DNA from: Gracilimonas sp.
GTDB lineage: Bacteria > Bacteroidota > Rhodothermia > Balneolales > Balneolaceae
Length of the DNA: 64,000 bases
Direction of reading: 5' to 3'
Assembly: GCA_022450045.1 (NCBI GenBank)
Contig: JAKURD010000015.1
Span: 1-64,000, forward strand
The notes beneath the pieces are model-generated. The model saw only the letters and a program-made list of their open reading frames with translations, was not told the origin of the DNA and searched no databases. Below, one piece after another: positions 9,873 to 18,346 of the stretch; positions within the stretch are counted from its first letter, which is position 1; every line of letters starts with the position of its first letter. Position numbers and translations under genes: made by a program.

Positions 9873-10832
9873 ATGAGTACTTCTCAAACGACTCCCACAT
9901 TTGATGATATTAAACAAGCTCATCAGCGAATATCCAAACATGCCCACCAAACCCCTGTTTTGAACAGCAAACAAGTAGATCAAAAAACGGGCGGACGTAT
10001 TTTCTTTAAGTGTGAAAATTTTCAAAAGGTAGGAGCTTTTAAATTTCGAGGTGCTTCTAATGCTATCTTTTCGCTGAGTGAGGAAGAGGCCAAAAACGGC
10101 GTGGCCACGCATTCCTCCGGAAATCATGCCCAGGCCGTCGCTTTAGCTGCGAAAATGAGAGGCATTCCGGCCTATGTAGTGATGCCTGAAAATGCTCCAA
10201 AAGTGAAAGTGAAAGCGGTTAAAAACTACGGGGCTGAAATAACCTTTTGTGAATCTACCCTGGAAGCACGGGAATCTACACTGGAGCAAGTGGTTGAAAA
10301 GACCGGTGCCACTTTCATTCATCCTTATGATGACGCCCGAATTATTGCCGGGCAGGGAACAAGTGCCATGGAACTGCTTGAAGACCATCCCGACCTCGAT
10401 ATCATTATAACCCCGGTGGGCGGAGGAGGACTGCTGAGCGGAACTGCTCTTGCTGCAAAATCCATGAACCCGGATATCATCGTGATTGGTGCTGAACCGG
10501 CTAATGCGGATGATGCCTTTCGCTCCTTTAAGTCCGGCGAACTAATACCGGTCAAAAACCCGGATACCATAGCTGACGGCCTACGCACCTCTTTAGGAAA
10601 ACTCCCATTCTCGATCATCACCGAACATGTAGATGATATCGTGACCGTTCCCGAAGAATCTATAGTTGAAGCTATGCGCTATGTTTGGGAGCGATTGAAT
10701 ATGATCATCGAGGCTTCCTGTGCGGTCCCCGTAGCGGCTGTTTTTGATGGCAAAGTGGATGTAAAAGATAAGAAAGTAGGGATCATTATTACCGGGGGGA
10801 ATGTGGACCTGGATAATTTACCGTGGAAATAA
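9873..10832 (+). CDS. Serine/threonine dehydratase or serine racemase-type PLP enzyme
   Basis: 319 residues of fold-type II PLP enzyme. The Schiff-base lysine is K57 in GAFKFRGA, the cofactor-ring asparagine lies in SSGNHAQ (81-87), and the phosphate loop is GGGG (183-186). It lacks the C-terminal ACT-like regulatory domain of biosynthetic IlvA, so it is of the short catabolic dehydratase/serine racemase class, deaminating serine or threonine or interconverting serine isomers. Sequence alone does not separate dehydratase from racemase. It follows the AsmA-like gene by 3 bp. Confidence 0.85.
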   Translation: MSTSQTTPTFDDIKQAHQRISKHAHQTPVLNSKQVDQKTGGRIFFKCENFQKVGAFKFRGASNAIFSLSEEEAKNGVATHSSGNHAQAVALAAKMRGIPAYVVMPENAPKVKVKAVKNYGAEITFCESTLEARESTLEQVVEKTGATFIHPYDDARIIAGQGTSAMELLEDHPDLDIIITPVGGGGLLSGTALAAKSMNPDIIVIGAEPANADDAFRSFKSGELIPVKNPDTIADGLRTSLGKLPFSIITEHVDDIVTVPEESIVEAMRYVWERLNMIIEASCAVPVAAVFDGKVDVKDKKVGIIITGGNVDLDNLPWK

Positions 10833-10844
10833 TTTTTTACTCAA

Positions 10845-10952
10845 CTAAACCACATTGCACTGAAAGTGCAGAGGTTTGGGTTAGGACTGAAAGTCCCACT
10901 CTCAACCAAAGTGGTCTTCCTGAGGGTCTAAGCGATTTAGGTCTCGCTTTTT
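10845..10952 (+). other. Highly folded intergenic segment ending in a terminator-like hairpin
   Basis: Starting 12 bp after the dehydratase stop there are two hairpins built on the same ACTGAAAGT core: GCACT-GAA-AGTGC (10857-10869) and GGACT-GAA-AGTCC (10884-10896). The second sits inside a GGTT/AACC pairing (10879-10882 with 10904-10907). An outer pairing ACCAC (10849-10853) with GTGGT (10911-10915) could close the whole structure. It ends in AGCGA/TCGCT (10931-10935, 10944-10948) followed by five T. The 3' hairpin plausibly terminates the dehydratase operon; the folded part could be a small RNA, a leader or a palindromic repeat. Confidence 0.45.
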
Positions 10953-11089
10953 AACATGCGAATGCACAAAGTAGCGGCATTAACGATGTGAACGCCTACT
11001 AATATGCTCCGCAATAGGCAAGATCCTTCATTTCTTCAGGATGACTTCATATACACCTGACAAGCAAAGTAGAAAACAGTTTCTTTTTT

Positions 11090-12454
11090 TTACTTTACCC
11101 TCTCTCCATGTTTCATAACCATATCCACATCACTTAAAAGATTGATGTATCGCATAACATCTCCCTCCACAGCAATGATGTCAGCATACTTCCCCTCGCT
11201 TACGGTTCCATAGTCATCCTCAACATTCATGAAAAGTGCAGGCCAATATGTAGCTCCTCGAATGGCTGTCATTGGATCTACCCCCAGCTTATTCACCCAG
11301 ACATCAAGTTCGGTCCAGGTAGACTGACTATGAAACATCATGGGTACTCCACTGTCAGTTCCTACCATCAGCACTACACCTGCCTCCTGTAATTGCTCGA
11401 ACTTTCGGTCAAGCGTTTTCTTCCGGATCGGGGTCAGCTGGAAATAAGGGAAACGATCAGGATGCTTCAGAGAACTTTCGATATCCGAAATAATATTATC
11501 CGGTAAGCCTAAGTGCCATGAGTCATCTCCCAAAAACAGCGGGTGGTCTCTCATATACTCATAGTTATATAAAACTGAAATGGTTGGAGTCCAATACATA
11601 GGACCTAAATTCATTTTTGCCGTACGTTCTTTAAGCGCCTTCATCACATCTTCGGGATATTCTGGAGCCGATGACAACCCGGTGTGTTCAAAATTATCAA
11701 CACCGGCTTCCAGACCTCGCCTTATTTCTTCCGGGCGGTGACTATGCCCTACTACCTTTAAGCCCTGCTTATGGCTTTCATCTACTACAGCCATTACTTC
11801 TTCTTTCATCATTTGGTCTTGATCGATCAGCTTTATGATATCCACACCTGCATTAGCTAATTCCCTTACTTTCTGGCGGGCATCATTGGTTCCGTTAATC
11901 CCCCAGCGAAATTTTTCGGTTCCGGGGTAAGGCTGGTGCTGCAAAAAAGGTCCTGACATATACATCGTTGGCCCGGGAATTTCCCCATTATTTATAGCCT
12001 CTCTTACATTTATAGATGCCTCAAGAGGAGCTCCGAGATCTCTGGCACTGGTCACTCCGGCCATCAAAAGCTGATGAGCAGATGAGGGCATGATCACTGA
12101 TTCAAACTGATCGATATACGTCGAATCCCAATGCGCATAATCAGTATGGCCGTTAAGCATCAGGTGAACGTGCATATCCCATAAACCCGGCAGAACACTC
12201 ATGCCTTCTGTTGAAATTACCTCTGCATCTTCCGGAATATCAATGGCTCCGATCCGGCCCACTTCCTTGATTCGCTCTCCTTCAATTATAATTACACTAT
12301 TTTGGATAGGAGTACTCCCGTATCCATCGATCAATGTACCACCCACCAGAGCCTTTATATCTTGTGAAACACCTATGGAATTAAAAAGCATCAAAAAAAG
12401 TGCGGTGCACAGAAGTGGTTTCAGAAATTTAGCAGCAGAAGTAAGATGAGACAT
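11090..12454 (-). CDS. Secreted metal-dependent amidohydrolase (imidazolonepropionase-like)
   Basis: 454 residues with an N-terminal hydrophobic export segment (FLKPLLCTALFLMLFNSIGVSQ). The amidohydrolase fold is shown by the metal-binding pair H95 and H97 in DMHVHL, further ligand candidates in VVGHSHRPEE and DNFEHTG, and a C-terminal aspartate in LMVGTDSGVP. The closing segment EGKYADIIAVEGD is typical of the family. Related secreted enzymes hydrolyse cyclic amides or act as Xaa-Pro or other peptidases; the substrate is unknown. The gene stands alone on the minus strand, convergent with the dehydratase. Confidence 0.85.
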   Translation of the reverse strand: MSHLTSAAKFLKPLLCTALFLMLFNSIGVSQDIKALVGGTLIDGYGSTPIQNSVIIIEGERIKEVGRIGAIDIPEDAEVISTEGMSVLPGLWDMHVHLMLNGHTDYAHWDSTYIDQFESVIMPSSAHQLLMAGVTSARDLGAPLEASINVREAINNGEIPGPTMYMSGPFLQHQPYPGTEKFRWGINGTNDARQKVRELANAGVDIIKLIDQDQMMKEEVMAVVDESHKQGLKVVGHSHRPEEIRRGLEAGVDNFEHTGLSSAPEYPEDVMKALKERTAKMNLGPMYWTPTISVLYNYEYMRDHPLFLGDDSWHLGLPDNIISDIESSLKHPDRFPYFQLTPIRKKTLDRKFEQLQEAGVVLMVGTDSGVPMMFHSQSTWTELDVWVNKLGVDPMTAIRGATYWPALFMNVEDDYGTVSEGKYADIIAVEGDVMRYINLLSDVDMVMKHGERVK

Positions 12455-12947
12455 AATAGTTTATTTCGTTGACAGATATGGAAATTAGACCGGATTGACA
12501 ATACAACCCAATAATTACTAACCGTTCGATGATATTTTAATTAGTGCTAAATACCAAGAAAAACTTGTTTACGTCAGTTCGAGATAAGAACTAAGTTAAA
12601 AGGATAAAAATGGATGCTTGTGGTCATTCCCGTGGAGACGGGGATCTAAGTATTGCCATGATTTCAGCATTCGATTCCTGATAAACCATAGGGTTTCGGG
12701 CATTCGCCGCGAAATAACCATTCAACGTGTTCAACCGATGGTCTTTATATCAAATTCACGTTATTTAGTTACTATTTTATGTCTATTCCCCCCTCAATTT
12801 TTATAGTCATTATTTCTTTAATTTTTGTTATTTAAAACCGTTAGCAGAAATACATTGAAGAAAATAAAGCAGGACGATAATTATTTTAATTCTGCTCATG
12901 AAACAATTTCCTGGCATTATTCGTCTATTCAAAAAACAATTTTCACT
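12455..12947. other. 493-bp gap with one mobile repeat and the leader of the repeat protein
   Basis: It contains the divergent promoter regions of the amidohydrolase (left) and the 30-residue-repeat protein (right), with repeat copy 3 at 12570-12763 between them. The sequence from 12764 to 12947 is AT-rich. An in-frame TTG at 12825 lies in it but shows no start-site support. Confidence 0.6.
12570..12763. repeat. MITE-like repeat, family A, copy 3 (194 bp, inverted)
   Basis: It lies in the opposite orientation to copies 1 and 2, with TA at both edges. One end reads TACGTCAGTTCGAGATAAGA, the other, reverse-complemented, TAACGTGAATTTGATATAAA. The core reads ATTCCCGTGGAGACGGGGAT. The length is exactly that of copies 1 and 4. 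Confidence 0.8.
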
Positions 12948-13862
12948 ATGAGTAATAAGGGCAAGTACAAACAATACAAATTTGAGAACGATCTGGATCG
13001 CGGTGATGACCATGATCCCGATTTTGATCTCGATGAATATATTCGTCAGCAAAGCATGGATCATCCTCGATCCACAGATATCCACGCTCCGGTTGATGAA
13101 GAAACCTCCCAGTTTAAGAATGCAATACTTATGTTTTTGGTTTTTGCAGCTGCTTTCCTATGGGCCAACGACTGGAGCCCAACCCAAGCATGGGGAAGTA
13201 TTTTTGGCGGTGAAGAAGCAAGCACTGAAGTAACAAGTACAACCCCTTCTTTTACCATTCCTGCAATTCCAGATTTTCCTGATATAGCCCCTTTACCAAG
13301 CTTAAGTACTGAAGCCGGATTTGTGGATTATCTGAGGGAAATAAACGAAGCTGGATTAGATGATATATATTCAAGCTCAGGATATTCAGCCTTATACCAA
13401 AGCGGTGTAACCATAGAATATCTGACTCAACTTAATGAAGCCGGGTACCTGGATAAATTCTCTTATTCTGCGATAATAGGCCTTTTCAATGGAGGCGTAT
13501 CTCTTGATTACCTGAATAGTCTTAACGAGTCCGGATATATAGACCAATTCTCTTATTCTGCTATCATCGGTTTATATAACGGTGGTGTTACAACAGAATA
13601 CCTTGACGCACTAAATGAGAACGGATATATAGATACCTTTTCTTATTCCGGTATTATTGGGTTGTTTAACGGTGGTGTAACCGTTGATTACCTGGATCAA
13701 CTTGCCGAGAATGGATACCTCGATACTTTTTCCTATTCCGGTATCATTGGGATGTATAACTCCGGGGTTACTGTAGAGTTTTTGAATCAGCTTGCTGAAA
13801 ACAACTTGCTTGAGGGGATGAGCTACACAGATGTTATAGTTGTATTCAACGCTGATAATTAG
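12948..13862 (+). CDS. Membrane-anchored protein with tandem 30-residue repeats
   Basis: 304 residues from the ATG at 12948; a TTG 123 bp upstream extends the frame but adds unlikely sequence. A charged N-terminal cytosolic part rich in aspartate (residues 1-55) is followed by one membrane segment (NAILMFLVFAAAFLWAN, about residues 57-75), a Pro/Ser/Thr linker, and then five to six copies of a 30-residue repeat, consensus G-V-T-x-[ED]-Y-L-x-x-L-x-E-x-G-Y-[LI]-D-x-F-S-Y-S-x-I-I-G-L-[FY]-N. The 90-bp units are also recognisable in the DNA. The repeat resembles the 'GVxxxYLxxLxxxGY' helical repeats found beside M56/BlaR1 proteins in Bacteroidota. Function unknown; a protein-binding solenoid outside the membrane is likely. 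Confidence 0.7.
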   Translation: MSNKGKYKQYKFENDLDRGDDHDPDFDLDEYIRQQSMDHPRSTDIHAPVDEETSQFKNAILMFLVFAAAFLWANDWSPTQAWGSIFGGEEASTEVTSTTPSFTIPAIPDFPDIAPLPSLSTEAGFVDYLREINEAGLDDIYSSSGYSALYQSGVTIEYLTQLNEAGYLDKFSYSAIIGLFNGGVSLDYLNSLNESGYIDQFSYSAIIGLYNGGVTTEYLDALNENGYIDTFSYSGIIGLFNGGVTVDYLDQLAENGYLDTFSYSGIIGMYNSGVTVEFLNQLAENNLLEGMSYTDVIVVFNADN

Positions 13863-13876
13863 ATCAGTTGAACATT

Positions 13877-15667
13877 CTATATTACACTTTTCGGTTCGTC
13901 CAGGTCACGGAACTGTAATTCATAAAGATGGCTATATAATCCTTGCTGCCCTATGAGCTCAAGATGTGTTCCCTCCTCTACGATCTTACCTTCATCCATT
14001 ACCAAAATATGATCAGCATGTTGCACGGTTGAAAGCCGGTGAGCGATCACAAAGGTGGTTCGGTTTTCCATGAGTCGTGTCAAGGCTTCCTGAACCTGGG
14101 CTTCAGATTCCGAGTCTAACGATGAGGTGGCTTCATCCAATAATAATATCTCCGGATTTTTTAGGATGGCACGTGCAATAGCCAACCGCTGGCGCTGTCC
14201 ACCACTCAACTTCACTCCTTTCTCTCCAACCATAGACTCATAACCCTTTTCTGTTTCCAGAATAAATTCATGGGCATTTGCATCTTTAGCCGCCTGAATG
14301 ATCTCTTCTTCGGTGGCATCCAGTTTCCCATAAATGATGTTCTCCCGAATAGTGGTACCAAATAAATGTACCTCCTGCGGAACAATGGAAATGTGATTTC
14401 TAAGTGATTTAAACTTTACGTCCTGTATGTTTATTCCATCCACATAGATCGCTCCTTTCCGGGGATCATAAAATCTTGGTAGAAGATTGAGCAAGGTTGT
14501 CTTCCCCGCGCCGCTTGGCCCTACAAGAGCCACTGTTTTCCCGGCTTCGGCTTTAAATGAAATTCCTTTTAAAACATTTTTCTCCCCTTCATAACTGAAC
14601 CAAAGATCTTCGATGACAACTTCTCCCTTAACCGTATTTAAAGCCTGTGCATTGGGATTATTCTCGATCTCAGGAGTTTCTTCAAGCAGCTCGAAAATTC
14701 GTTCTGAAGCGCCGGCAGCTGTATTTACCGCGGTATATAATCTGGAGGTCTGGCTGATTGATCGCGAAATATTCAATGCATAAATAATGAAAGCAACCAG
14801 GTCACCTGCCGTCAACCGATCGGCAAGTACTTCTTTCCCACCATACCAAAAAATGATTACCAACGTGCTCATGAACATGATTCCCACTCCTGACCAAAAA
14901 AATTGAGTCAGTACTACTTTCCGCCGCGCTGTTACAAATAACTTTTCAACCGCATCTTTATAGCGCCCCACTTCATAATCTTCCCTGACAAAAGCTTTTA
15001 CCAAACGAACGGCACCCAAAGCATCTTCTGCAACTGCTGTGGAATCCGCTAATTCATCCTGAATATCTTTGGAGAGATGTCTGATCTTTTGCCCAAAATA
15101 ACGGGTAGCCAGCGTTACGAAAGGAACCGTCACAAAGATCACCATACTTAATCGCCAGTTTAAAACTACCATCAATGAGACAGATCCGATCAATGAAAAC
15201 GTAATGGTGAGTAATTGGGGAAGGGAATCGGTCAGGGCCGTTCGGATGGAGCCGACATCATTAGTAAGCCGGGATGTGATTTCTCCTAACTTTCGCTCCG
15301 CAAAAAATTTAAATCCAAGCCGGTGTAAATGCTCATATACTTTCTTTCTAAGATCCGTGATCACCCGCTCACCCACCCATTCAAGGTGGTAATTCCCAAA
15401 AAAGGAAAAGGCCGCTTGCAGTATAAAAAGTCCAAATAAACCGATAGCCAGCCAATTAAGCAGCTCGTTATTGCCCGACTCAAACACCGCATCCAGTAAT
15501 TCGCGAAGCCCCAGAGGCACCGTCAGCCAAACTGCGGATGCAAGAATAGTTGCAATTGTTGCCGTATAAAATCGCAGCCTATACGGTTTGCTCAGGGCAA
15601 AGATCTGCTTCAGCGTCAGCCAGAGGGACTTAATAGATTTGTTTTCTTTTTTGTCGTTGTTACTCAT
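13877..15667 (-). CDS. MsbA/BmrA-type ABC exporter half-transporter
   Basis: 596 residues combining a six-helix exporter domain (about 1-320) and an ATPase domain. The ATPase shows Walker A GPSGAGKTT (383-391), Q-loop Q431, signature LSGGQ (487-491), Walker B ILLLDE (507-512) and H-loop H543. Such half-transporters work as homodimers in the inner membrane and move lipids or drugs outward; lipid A/lipid export is one possibility. The gene converges with the repeat protein (14 bp apart) and has no partner gene, consistent with a homodimer. Confidence 0.9.
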   Translation of the reverse strand: MSNNDKKENKSIKSLWLTLKQIFALSKPYRLRFYTATIATILASAVWLTVPLGLRELLDAVFESGNNELLNWLAIGLFGLFILQAAFSFFGNYHLEWVGERVITDLRKKVYEHLHRLGFKFFAERKLGEITSRLTNDVGSIRTALTDSLPQLLTITFSLIGSVSLMVVLNWRLSMVIFVTVPFVTLATRYFGQKIRHLSKDIQDELADSTAVAEDALGAVRLVKAFVREDYEVGRYKDAVEKLFVTARRKVVLTQFFWSGVGIMFMSTLVIIFWYGGKEVLADRLTAGDLVAFIIYALNISRSISQTSRLYTAVNTAAGASERIFELLEETPEIENNPNAQALNTVKGEVVIEDLWFSYEGEKNVLKGISFKAEAGKTVALVGPSGAGKTTLLNLLPRFYDPRKGAIYVDGINIQDVKFKSLRNHISIVPQEVHLFGTTIRENIIYGKLDATEEEIIQAAKDANAHEFILETEKGYESMVGEKGVKLSGGQRQRLAIARAILKNPEILLLDEATSSLDSESEAQVQEALTRLMENRTTFVIAHRLSTVQHADHILVMDEGKIVEEGTHLELIGQQGLYSHLYELQFRDLDEPKSVI

Positions 15668-15718
15668 GCTTTAATATAAGCCTTCATCAAGAAAAACCGT
15701 TCAGGGAAAAATGATAAC

Positions 15719-15838
15719 TTAATGTGAGTTCGAGATACAGTCTGCTTCAGAAGATCCATCTGAAAAATAATTAAAGCACAAGAACTGGAATCTACCAATC
15801 GATCAGACGGACTTAGAGCCGTCAGATCTTGACCAGGT
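15719..15838. repeat. Family-B hairpin repeat, partial element
   Basis: It begins with TTAATGTGAGTTCGAGATAC, clearly related to the ends of family A, but continues with different internal sequence. The characteristic hairpin is GATCAGACGG (15801-15810), ACTTAGAG loop, CCGTCAGATC (15819-15828). I could not find the matching right-hand terminal repeat, so the element is truncated or decayed. It lies between the ABC exporter start and the NfeD operon. Confidence 0.55.
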
Positions 15839-15943
15839 TTAAAAAATGAATCCTATAATGATCGAAAATAAATCTAAATCGAAGAAGATTTTTTGCAGTC
15901 AATTCACTATCTATATGCAAACAAAAAACAAAGCTATCTGCTT

Positions 15944-16441
15944 ATGGATGGGGAAATTATAACTTGGTTGTTTTTAATTGGAGGCATCCTTTTAATGTTG
16001 CTTGAGACCGTACTTCCGGGAGGTATCGCTTTTCTTTTGGGGTTCACCGGTATAGGCGTTGGCATCTTGAGATATTTCGGGCTTCTGGAAGATCCGCTAA
16101 CCGCAACCTTTATCTGGTTGTTTACCTCCACTATCCTCACTATTGCCATACGTCCGTTCATCAACAAATACTTCAAAGGTGAAAGTTCGTATAAATTGGC
16201 GGATGAAGATTATGAAGCTATGGATCAGATCGCAGAAGTGACCGAACCTATCAACGACCTTGATAATGAAGGACGCATTCGATTTCAGGGAATCTCATGG
16301 CAAGCCCGTTCGATGGAAGGAAAAATACCGAAAGGGGTACAGGTCAGGATCAAGTACCGCGATAACACCACCTGGATTGTAGAACCGGTAGATGTCATTG
16401 ACTCACCCAACAATCAACTTAAAGACTCAAACAAAAACTGA
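15944..16441 (+). CDS. NfeD-family membrane protein
   Basis: 165 residues from the ATG at 15944; a TTG 51 bp upstream gives an unconvincing polar extension. Two to three N-terminal membrane segments (ITWLFLIGGILLMLLETVLP, then IAFLLGFTGIGVGIL and ATFIWLFTSTILTIAI) are followed by a small OB-fold domain (GRIRFQGISWQARSMEG, then VQVRIKYRDNTTWIVEPVD). This is the short NfeD type, which pairs with SPFH/stomatin proteins. The first SPFH gene starts 1 bp after its stop, so the three genes 15944-18346 form one operon. Confidence 0.85.
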   Translation: MDGEIITWLFLIGGILLMLLETVLPGGIAFLLGFTGIGVGILRYFGLLEDPLTATFIWLFTSTILTIAIRPFINKYFKGESSYKLADEDYEAMDQIAEVTEPINDLDNEGRIRFQGISWQARSMEGKIPKGVQVRIKYRDNTTWIVEPVDVIDSPNNQLKDSNKN

Positions 16442-16442
16442 T

Positions 16443-17393
16443 ATGTGGACCACACTTTTAGTCATCATCGTTTTATCATATTTCGTACTCACGCGGTTAT
16501 TTCAGATCGTGGAGTTCCGAGAGGAAGTTATTCAGGAACGTCTTGGTAAATACAAGAAAACCCTTAAACCCGGTTTTCACTTCTTGATCCCCTTTGTGGA
16601 TCGCCCGGCTTACAGCCAGGAAATGCGTGAACAAGTGCTGGATGTTCCAAGCCAAACCTGTATCACCAAAGATAACATTGAGGTAGCCGTAGATGGACTC
16701 GTTTACCTGAAAGTGATGAATTCCCACAAAGCCAGTTATGGTATTTCCGATTATCAGGCTGCGGCCGTAAACCTGGCTCAAACTACCATGCGCAGTGAGA
16801 TCGGTAAAATGACGCTTGATGATACTTTTTCAGAGCGGGAAAAAATGAACGAGAACATCGTTCGTGAAATTGACAAAGCGGCTGATCCCTGGGGGATCAA
16901 AGTAATGCGGTATGAGCTTAAGAACATCCGCCCTTCCGGTGAGATCATTGATACCATGGAGCGGCAGATGGAAGCCGAACGTGAAAAACGTGCAGAGATC
17001 ACCAATTCTGAAGGACACCGGCAGGCGCGTATTTATGAATCGGAAGGAGAACAGCAGAGTCAGGTTTTGGTATCGGAAGCGAACCGGCAAAAGCGTATCA
17101 ATGAAGCCAAAGGGCGAGCTAAAGAGATCGAGCTGGTAGCAACGGCAACTGCTCAGGGAATCCGGAGGGTGGCTGAAGCTATTGAACGCCCCGGTGGTGA
17201 ACTTGCCGTAAAAACGAAACTGGTTGAGCAGTACATCAAACAATTCGGAAATATCATTAAGAAAACCAATGTATCCGTACTTCCGACTGAAACTGCTAAC
17301 CTGAAAACCTTTTTTGAAGGTGTAAGCACCATCAGCGATCACACCAAAGGTTCAGATTCAAGCCCATTTAATAAAACCAAAGCGAGTAATTAA
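16443..17393 (+). CDS. SPFH/stomatin-like protein 1
   Basis: 316 residues from the ATG at 16443, directly after the NfeD stop; an earlier ATG at 16392 lies inside nfeD and adds a polar tail before the membrane anchor, so it is less likely. A single N-terminal membrane segment (WTTLLVIIVLSYFVLTRLF) precedes the Band 7 domain (VIQERLGKYKKTLKPGFHF, then CITKDNIEVAVDGLVYLKV). A long charged helix follows (MERQMEAEREKRAEITNSEG, then QQSQVLVSEANRQKRINEAK). These proteins assemble into membrane rings or microdomains with NfeD partners. A second paralog follows 11 bp downstream. Confidence 0.9.
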   Translation: MWTTLLVIIVLSYFVLTRLFQIVEFREEVIQERLGKYKKTLKPGFHFLIPFVDRPAYSQEMREQVLDVPSQTCITKDNIEVAVDGLVYLKVMNSHKASYGISDYQAAAVNLAQTTMRSEIGKMTLDDTFSEREKMNENIVREIDKAADPWGIKVMRYELKNIRPSGEIIDTMERQMEAEREKRAEITNSEGHRQARIYESEGEQQSQVLVSEANRQKRINEAKGRAKEIELVATATAQGIRRVAEAIERPGGELAVKTKLVEQYIKQFGNIIKKTNVSVLPTETANLKTFFEGVSTISDHTKGSDSSPFNKTKASN

Positions 17394-17404
17394 GGAGCAT
17401 CATC

Positions 17405-18346
17405 ATGGAAATTTTAGAAACAATCAGTAAGGTCTTATTAGGATTATTTTCCATTTATGTGATGTACCAGTTTGTACGATCACTGCGCCTGGTGCCCAAT
17501 CAGTTCGCTTTTATTGTGGAACGACTCGGTAACTACCACAAAACGTTGGGACCTGGATTTCACGCCCTGATCCCTTTCATCGATAAAGTAGTGTATAAAC
17601 AGGATCTGCGTGAAGAGACAATTGAAGTGGAGCCCCAGGAATGTTTCACCAAAGACAATGTAAAGGTGGAAGTTGACGGAGTGATCTATCTAAGTGTTAT
17701 GGATCCCGTGAACGCAAGTTATGGGACCACCAACTATCGGTACGCAGCGGTACAACTTGCTCAAACCACCACCCGATCGGTCCTCGGAAATATGGAACTG
17801 GACGAGACGTTCGAAGAACGGGCCGCTATGAGTAAAGAAGTGGTTAAAGTTTTAAGTGAAGTAGAACAATTATGGGGAATTAAAGTCCACCGATATGAGA
17901 TCAAGAATATCATGACCCCGCGCACTGTCCAAAAAGCTATGGAACGGCAAATGACCGCCGAACGTGATCGCCGTGCCATCATCGCTAAGTCTGAGGGTGT
18001 GAAAGGCTCTAAGATCAATGATGCGGAAGGTATTCGTGCAGAAATCATCAACATCTCAGAAGCTGAAATGCAGCGCCGGATCAACGAGGCGGAAGGATAT
18101 GCTGAAGAGATCCTGTCTATTGCCGAAGCCACGGCAAAATCCATTGAGGAAGTAGCCAATGCCCTCTCCCAGCCAAAAGGAGCTGAAGCCATGAAACTCA
18201 AACTTTCTGAAAAATACCTGGACGTTCTATCCGGTTTGGGCCGCAATGAAAACAGCGTGATCCTGCCTAAGGATATTTCTAATTACGAGGCTTTGATGGA
18301 AGGACTTTCGTTGAAAGATCTGGACGAGGTGAAAAGCAAAAAATAG
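17405..18346 (+). CDS. SPFH/stomatin-like protein 2
   Basis: 313 residues, ATG preceded by the purine-rich AAGGAGC. A membrane anchor (ETISKVLLGLFSIYVMYQFV) is followed by a Band 7 domain (FIVERLGNYHKTLGPGFH, CFTKDNVKVEVDGVIYLSV) and a coiled coil (MERQMTAERDRRAIIAKSEG onwards). It is a paralog of the preceding gene and about as long. Adjacent SPFH pairs with one NfeD suggest a hetero-oligomeric ring. It is the last gene of the operon; repeats follow. Confidence 0.9.
   Translation: MEILETISKVLLGLFSIYVMYQFVRSLRLVPNQFAFIVERLGNYHKTLGPGFHALIPFIDKVVYKQDLREETIEVEPQECFTKDNVKVEVDGVIYLSVMDPVNASYGTTNYRYAAVQLAQTTTRSVLGNMELDETFEERAAMSKEVVKVLSEVEQLWGIKVHRYEIKNIMTPRTVQKAMERQMTAERDRRAIIAKSEGVKGSKINDAEGIRAEIINISEAEMQRRINEAEGYAEEILSIAEATAKSIEEVANALSQPKGAEAMKLKLSEKYLDVLSGLGRNENSVILPKDISNYEALMEGLSLKDLDEVKSKK

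Noticed and set aside
12618..12806. Short open frames lying within or across the family-A repeats (12618-12806 and 23697-23879)
   Set aside because: They are made of repeat sequence, start at no recognisable ribosome binding site, and match no family; a by-product of the repeat copies sharing the frame.
12825..12947. TTG-initiated N-terminal extension of the 30-residue-repeat protein
   Set aside because: The added 41 residues are low-complexity and unsupported; the ATG at 12948 starts the clear charged N-terminus.
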